A DNA stretch of 6,965 nucleotides from assembly GCA_002452555.1 (NCBI GenBank), contig DKER01000048.1:227-7191 (forward strand), given 5' to 3'. Source of the DNA: Fidelibacterota bacterium UBA6817. GTDB taxonomy: Bacteria; Fidelibacterota; Fidelibacteria; Fidelibacterales; Fidelibacteraceae. This document shows, piece after piece, positions 3,743 through 6,965 of this stretch; position 1 is the stretch's first letter, and every line of letters starts with the position of its first letter. The notes under the pieces were generated by a model that saw only the letters and a program-made list of their open reading frames with translations, had not been told where the DNA came from and ran no database searches. The translations under genes and the position numbers were made by a program.

Positions 3743-6027
3743 GATTTATTCGTCGTTTGGGTTTTTTGTCCGGGATATTCAGGGCGGTGGTGATACATGC
3801 TTTTGAACAAGCGAAGTAATGACTCTTTGATAACAGATATATCATTAAATGTCAAAGGACATTCGGAAAGTTGTCCCTCATCCATCCTGGATTTTATAAT
3901 CATATTGATGCGGTTTTCAATATCGGTATCTGTCGGCTTGTCCAAAGCCTTAATTGCCGCTTCACATGATTCGGCAATCATGACAAGAGCTGTTTCCTTT
4001 GTATTGGGTTTGGGTCCGGTGTATCTAAAATCATTTTCTTTAACATCTGTCGGATCTTCTGCCTGTTCAAGCGCCTTATGGTAAAAATATTTAACAATCT
4101 GTGTCCCGTGGTGCATCGGAATAAAATCCGTAACAACTTTGGGCAGATTATAACGCTCGGCCAGTTCTATGCCGGTCCGAACATGATTGATCACAACTTT
4201 TGCCGCCATGTGAGGTTTCAATTTTTCCAAACGGTTTTCTTCCTGCTGGTTTTCGGCAAAATAACTTGATTTGGCCGTTTTCCCAATATCATGGTAATAT
4301 GCGCCTACCCTGGCAAGCAGATTATTAGCCCCAATGGCTTCCGCCGTTGTATCAACAAGGGTTCCCACCATCACTGAATGATTGAACGTTCCCGGTGCCT
4401 TCATCGCCAGCTCTTTAAGCAGGGGTTTATTCAAGTCCGTCAATTCAAGAAGAGTCATGTCGGTGGTAATATTTAAAATCCGTTCAAAAACACTAACCAG
4501 GCCATATGCGGCAAGAACAGAACCAACCGTATTAATACAGGCATACAAAATATTCCGGGTCAGTTCGGCTACAGATGTAAAACTTACCAGTTCAAGCGAT
4601 ATCAGGCCGATTGTATAAGAGAGAAAAATCCAAATAAGAGGTTGAAAAATCTGGTCTCTGCTTCTCAGTTTTTTGATAGAAATAGTAGATATTAAAGCAG
4701 GAAGAAGGTGTACAACCGTAAAATAGAAGGTATTGCCAAAAATATAAGAGAGCATGAGTATAACCGGAACCGTAGAAAAGATTGCAGCTCTTTCATCGAA
4801 GAAAATTGATGTAATCATAGCAAGAAGAGTAATGGGAACCGCCATAAAAGCAGCATTATTCAATGTGGAAATCAAATATCCGATACTGATCACGATCAAT
4901 TGATTAATAATAATCAGAAACAGTTTTTTTCTGTCAGAAAAAATTTCTTTTCTGAAGTGAATCATAAATAGAACAAAAAGCGCATATAGAAGTCCCATAA
5001 TCACCAGATCGCCGGTAATCATCATGAAATACCGTTTCCCGAAGGCATTTAAGTTCTTTCTCGACTCTGCCACGTTGAGCGAATAGATTTTTCGATAGAT
5101 CAGAGGCGTTACGCGTGTATTGGCATCGACTATTTTTTCATTCTTCAGAACTTTCCCGTCAACTATCGGAATTCGGCTGATGGCATCTTCCTGCCGTCTT
5201 TCGGTTCTTTCTTTATCATAGATCAGGTTCGGGCGAATAAAAATTCTGGATAGCTGAAAAAGGATTTGTTTAATATCAAAACTGAAATCCTCCCCGTTTG
5301 ATTTCAGATTCCGGGAAAGAAAATCAAGAGCCTTATCTCTGTCAAATACTTCGTCTGTTCTCCGGTAGATTTCTTCTCCGGACAGGGAAATTGCCACCTG
5401 AACGGAAACAATATCGTTTTGCGGAATATCCACGATTCCCTTGTTGAAAATTTGCTTTATTATCTGTTGATATTGACTTTTCAACATTTCAGGATCAGGC
5501 AAATGTCCCGCTGCAGGATCGTACAATCCTTTAAACACATCATTAAGGACATCAATATTGTAATCCTGTTTAAACTGCAAAACCAGCTGATGAAATGCCG
5601 TGCTATCAGAGCGGACTTTTTTATTTTGTTCCTGAAAACGGGTAATATTATACCGGTAATAGTTTCTTTCCTCTCTGGATTTCACAAGAGACTGATATCG
5701 CAACTGGAGGGCTGACGTCATCCTGAAAAACTGTTCGATATCCTGCAGGCTGCGTGTTTCGGCATCCGCATTATGATTAAAAACAAACGGAACCCTCTGA
5801 AGGGCTTCTCTCTTTTCTGCTTCAATGACATCTTCAGGTTTAAGAATATCATAATCGTATGGCGCAATTACGGCTGAACGGGTAATTTCACCGATCTGGT
5901 ATTTATAATACTGGGATTTTTCGCGGGGAATCAAGAACGTGGCAACGACAACGACAATTAATAACAAACCGAATTTAATGATTAAATCCCAGTTAATTTT
6001 TACATGCATTTTATCTTTGAAGCCCAT
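3739..6027 (-). CDS. pgpH: 7TM-HD membrane phosphodiesterase (PgpH-like, probable c-di-AMP hydrolase)
   Basis: This 762-residue protein has the PgpH architecture; Listeria PgpH hydrolyses c-di-AMP to pApA. It begins with a membrane anchor (about 14-33), followed by a large extracytoplasmic 7TMR-HDED domain (about 45-320). A 7TM region follows (about 335-515), then a cytoplasmic HD domain (about 540-700). Metal-site residues visible are His550 in PGTFNHS, His579-Asp580 in AYYHDIGK, His615 in INHV and His639-His640 in MHHGT. The late Asp ligand expected in an ADSVEA-like block is Glu686 here (MIAESCEAA). Activity on c-di-AMP is inferred from the family. The ATG is well supported by AGGAGG at 6033-6038 and follows fabH by 25 nt; the stop overlaps ybeY by 4 bp. 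The pgpH-ybeY pairing is also seen in Firmicutes. The C-terminal tail (about 745-762) is polar and probably disordered. Confidence 0.92.
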   Translation of the reverse strand: MGFKDKMHVKINWDLIIKFGLLLIVVVVATFLIPREKSQYYKYQIGEITRSAVIAPYDYDILKPEDVIEAEKREALQRVPFVFNHNADAETRSLQDIEQFFRMTSALQLRYQSLVKSREERNYYRYNITRFQEQNKKVRSDSTAFHQLVLQFKQDYNIDVLNDVFKGLYDPAAGHLPDPEMLKSQYQQIIKQIFNKGIVDIPQNDIVSVQVAISLSGEEIYRRTDEVFDRDKALDFLSRNLKSNGEDFSFDIKQILFQLSRIFIRPNLIYDKERTERRQEDAISRIPIVDGKVLKNEKIVDANTRVTPLIYRKIYSLNVAESRKNLNAFGKRYFMMITGDLVIMGLLYALFVLFMIHFRKEIFSDRKKLFLIIINQLIVISIGYLISTLNNAAFMAVPITLLAMITSIFFDERAAIFSTVPVILMLSYIFGNTFYFTVVHLLPALISTISIKKLRSRDQIFQPLIWIFLSYTIGLISLELVSFTSVAELTRNILYACINTVGSVLAAYGLVSVFERILNITTDMTLLELTDLNKPLLKELAMKAPGTFNHSVMVGTLVDTTAEAIGANNLLARVGAYYHDIGKTAKSSYFAENQQEENRLEKLKPHMAAKVVINHVRTGIELAERYNLPKVVTDFIPMHHGTQIVKYFYHKALEQAEDPTDVKENDFRYTGPKPNTKETALVMIAESCEAAIKALDKPTDTDIENRINMIIKSRMDEGQLSECPLTFNDISVIKESLLRLFKSMYHHRPEYPGQKTQTTNKS

Positions 6028-6032
6028 TCCAT

Positions 6033-6038
6033 CCTCCT
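6033..6038 (-). promoter_or_regulatory. Strong Shine-Dalgarno site for the PgpH-like gene
   Basis: CCTCCT on the plus strand reads AGGAGG on the coding strand, 5 nt before the ATG at 6027-6025. It is the strongest ribosome-binding site in the operon as seen here. It fixes the start and suggests this gene is translated independently of fabH. Confidence 0.8.
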
Positions 6039-6052
6039 GTCAGGAAAGCCGA

Positions 6053-6965
6053 TTAGAATTTAATCAGATTTGCACCCCAGGTAAAACCCGAACCGAATGA
6101 AACAAAGATGATAGTGTCTCCCCGTTTAAAACGATTTTGCTCAAGAGCTTCACAAAAAGCAATTGGAATGGAGGCCGCTGTAGTGTTTCCATATTTCTCA
6201 ATATTCGAAAAAATCTTATCAAAGCCCAATTCAAGCCGTTTGGCAACCATTTGTGTAATCCGCAAATTTGCCTGATGAGGTATAATTTGCCTGATTTCCT
6301 CTTTCGAAATATTGTTTCTTTCCAGCAATTCAAGAATCACTTCAGGCATGCGGGTAGAAGCAAATTTAAATACAAAGCGACCATTCATGGTTGGATATTG
6401 GCGGTTATTTATTATATCATCAATATCCATACGTCCTTGTTTCAGTATTGAAGGATATTCTTTCCAAAGGGCCTGGTAAAATTCCCCTTCACTGTGGAGG
6501 ACAGAATCAACAACATCGCAGTCTTCCTGTGAATCAGTGAGAACAAAAGCACCTGCGCCGTCTCCAAATAATACGGCAAGATCTCGCCCTTCAGTACTCA
6601 TATTCAGCCCTATGCTTTGAATTTCTGCACCTACAAGTAGAATATTTTTATACTTTCCTGATTTAATAAATGTAGACGCCATTTCAAGTCCGTAAACAAA
6701 CCCGCTGCATTGCTGGCGTATATCAAAGGCCGGAATGGTACGGCAACCTGTCAATTTGTGCTGCACCAATACACCAATTCCCGGGATCTCATGATCCGGT
6801 GACAGAGTGGCAACTATGATCATATCCAAATCACCGGCTGAAAGACCGGCTTTTTCCAGTGCCTTTTCCGCAGCTTTAACAGCAAGATCTGAGGTGCCCA
6901 TTTCACCGGGAATAACATGATGCCGTTCAGAAATTCCGGTTCGTTCTATAATCCACTCATCCGAT
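6053..6965 (-). CDS. fabH: 3-oxoacyl-[acyl-carrier-protein] synthase III (FabH-type), 5' end off window
   Basis: FabH condenses an acyl-CoA primer with malonyl-ACP to start type II fatty acid synthesis in the cytoplasm. The catalytic triad is complete: Cys in RQQCSGF (codon 6709-6707), His in IPHQANLRI (6277-6275) and Asn in YGNTTAAS (6187-6185). The C terminus ends in the typical GSGFTWGANLIKF. The frame is open to the right edge, and the codons before the ATG at 6901 read SDEWIIERTGISERH, the classic FabH N-terminal block. The ATG at 6901 is therefore internal, and only a short N-terminal piece is missing. The sequence around the nucleophile (IRQQCSGFVYGLEMA) differs from the usual NAACSGF, so this may be a FabH paralogue with another primer or role. 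It lies 25 nt upstream of the PgpH-like gene in the same direction, and its promoter is outside the window. Confidence 0.92.
   Translation of the reverse strand, partial: SDEWIIERTGISERHHVIPGEMGTSDLAVKAAEKALEKAGLSAGDLDMIIVATLSPDHEIPGIGVLVQHKLTGCRTIPAFDIRQQCSGFVYGLEMASTFIKSGKYKNILLVGAEIQSIGLNMSTEGRDLAVLFGDGAGAFVLTDSQEDCDVVDSVLHSEGEFYQALWKEYPSILKQGRMDIDDIINNRQYPTMNGRFVFKFASTRMPEVILELLERNNISKEEIRQIIPHQANLRITQMVAKRLELGFDKIFSNIEKYGNTTAASIPIAFCEALEQNRFKRGDTIIFVSFGSGFTWGANLIKF

Noticed and set aside
6053..6901. FabH as a complete 282-residue protein starting at the ATG at 6901
   Set aside because: The frame continues upstream to the window edge with the conserved FabH block SDEWIIERTGI, so that ATG is internal.

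Overview
The window holds two unrelated parts. The right-hand ~5.7 kb (1240-6965) is a compact, co-directional minus-strand operon of conserved housekeeping genes. In transcription order it carries a fabH-type 3-oxoacyl-ACP synthase III (5' end off the window), a 7TM-HD (PgpH-type) membrane phosphodiesterase, the rRNA-maturation RNase ybeY, a CNNM/CorC-HlyC family CBS-domain transporter and mazG. Genes are separated by 25 nt or less, or overlap (4-bp ATGA between pgpH and ybeY, 8 bp between ybeY and the transporter), so translational coupling is likely. Together they link acyl-chain initiation, probable c-di-AMP turnover, ribosome maturation, divalent-cation transport and nucleotide-pool cleaning. 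The gene order itself suggests no specialised pathway.

The left-hand ~1.1 kb (1-1099) is a mobile-element region on the plus strand. It holds the 3' end of one Y1/HUH transposase of the REP-associated (RAYT, IS200-like) type, then a second nearly identical copy in tandem. The second copy has its own start codon but is interrupted by a single extra base in an 18-bp tandem repeat. The linker between its HUH half and its tyrosine half consists of two tandem arrays (four identical 21-bp units, then 18-bp units) bounded by a perfect 10-bp inverted repeat. This looks like a REP-type palindromic element that entered the transposase gene in frame and expanded. Each copy is followed by an overlapping short reading frame ending in LYGLTEEEIRIVE, a peptide I recall from the C-terminal end of type II/IIG restriction-modification methylases.

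Between the two parts (1100-1239) is a short non-coding stretch. It ends in a heptanucleotide tandem repeat (1226-1253 plus a partial unit) that runs into the 3' end of mazG and supplies its last codons and stop.

Organism: a bacterium, probably of the Bacteroidetes/FCB assemblage or a nearby uncultured phylum. The main clue is YbeY, whose third metal-ligand histidine is replaced by Asp (HGFLHLMGYED), a form I associate with Bacteroidetes-like YbeY proteins. Moderate base composition and abundant RAYT genes and short tandem repeats also fit environmental FCB-type genomes. The genus cannot be named from this sequence.
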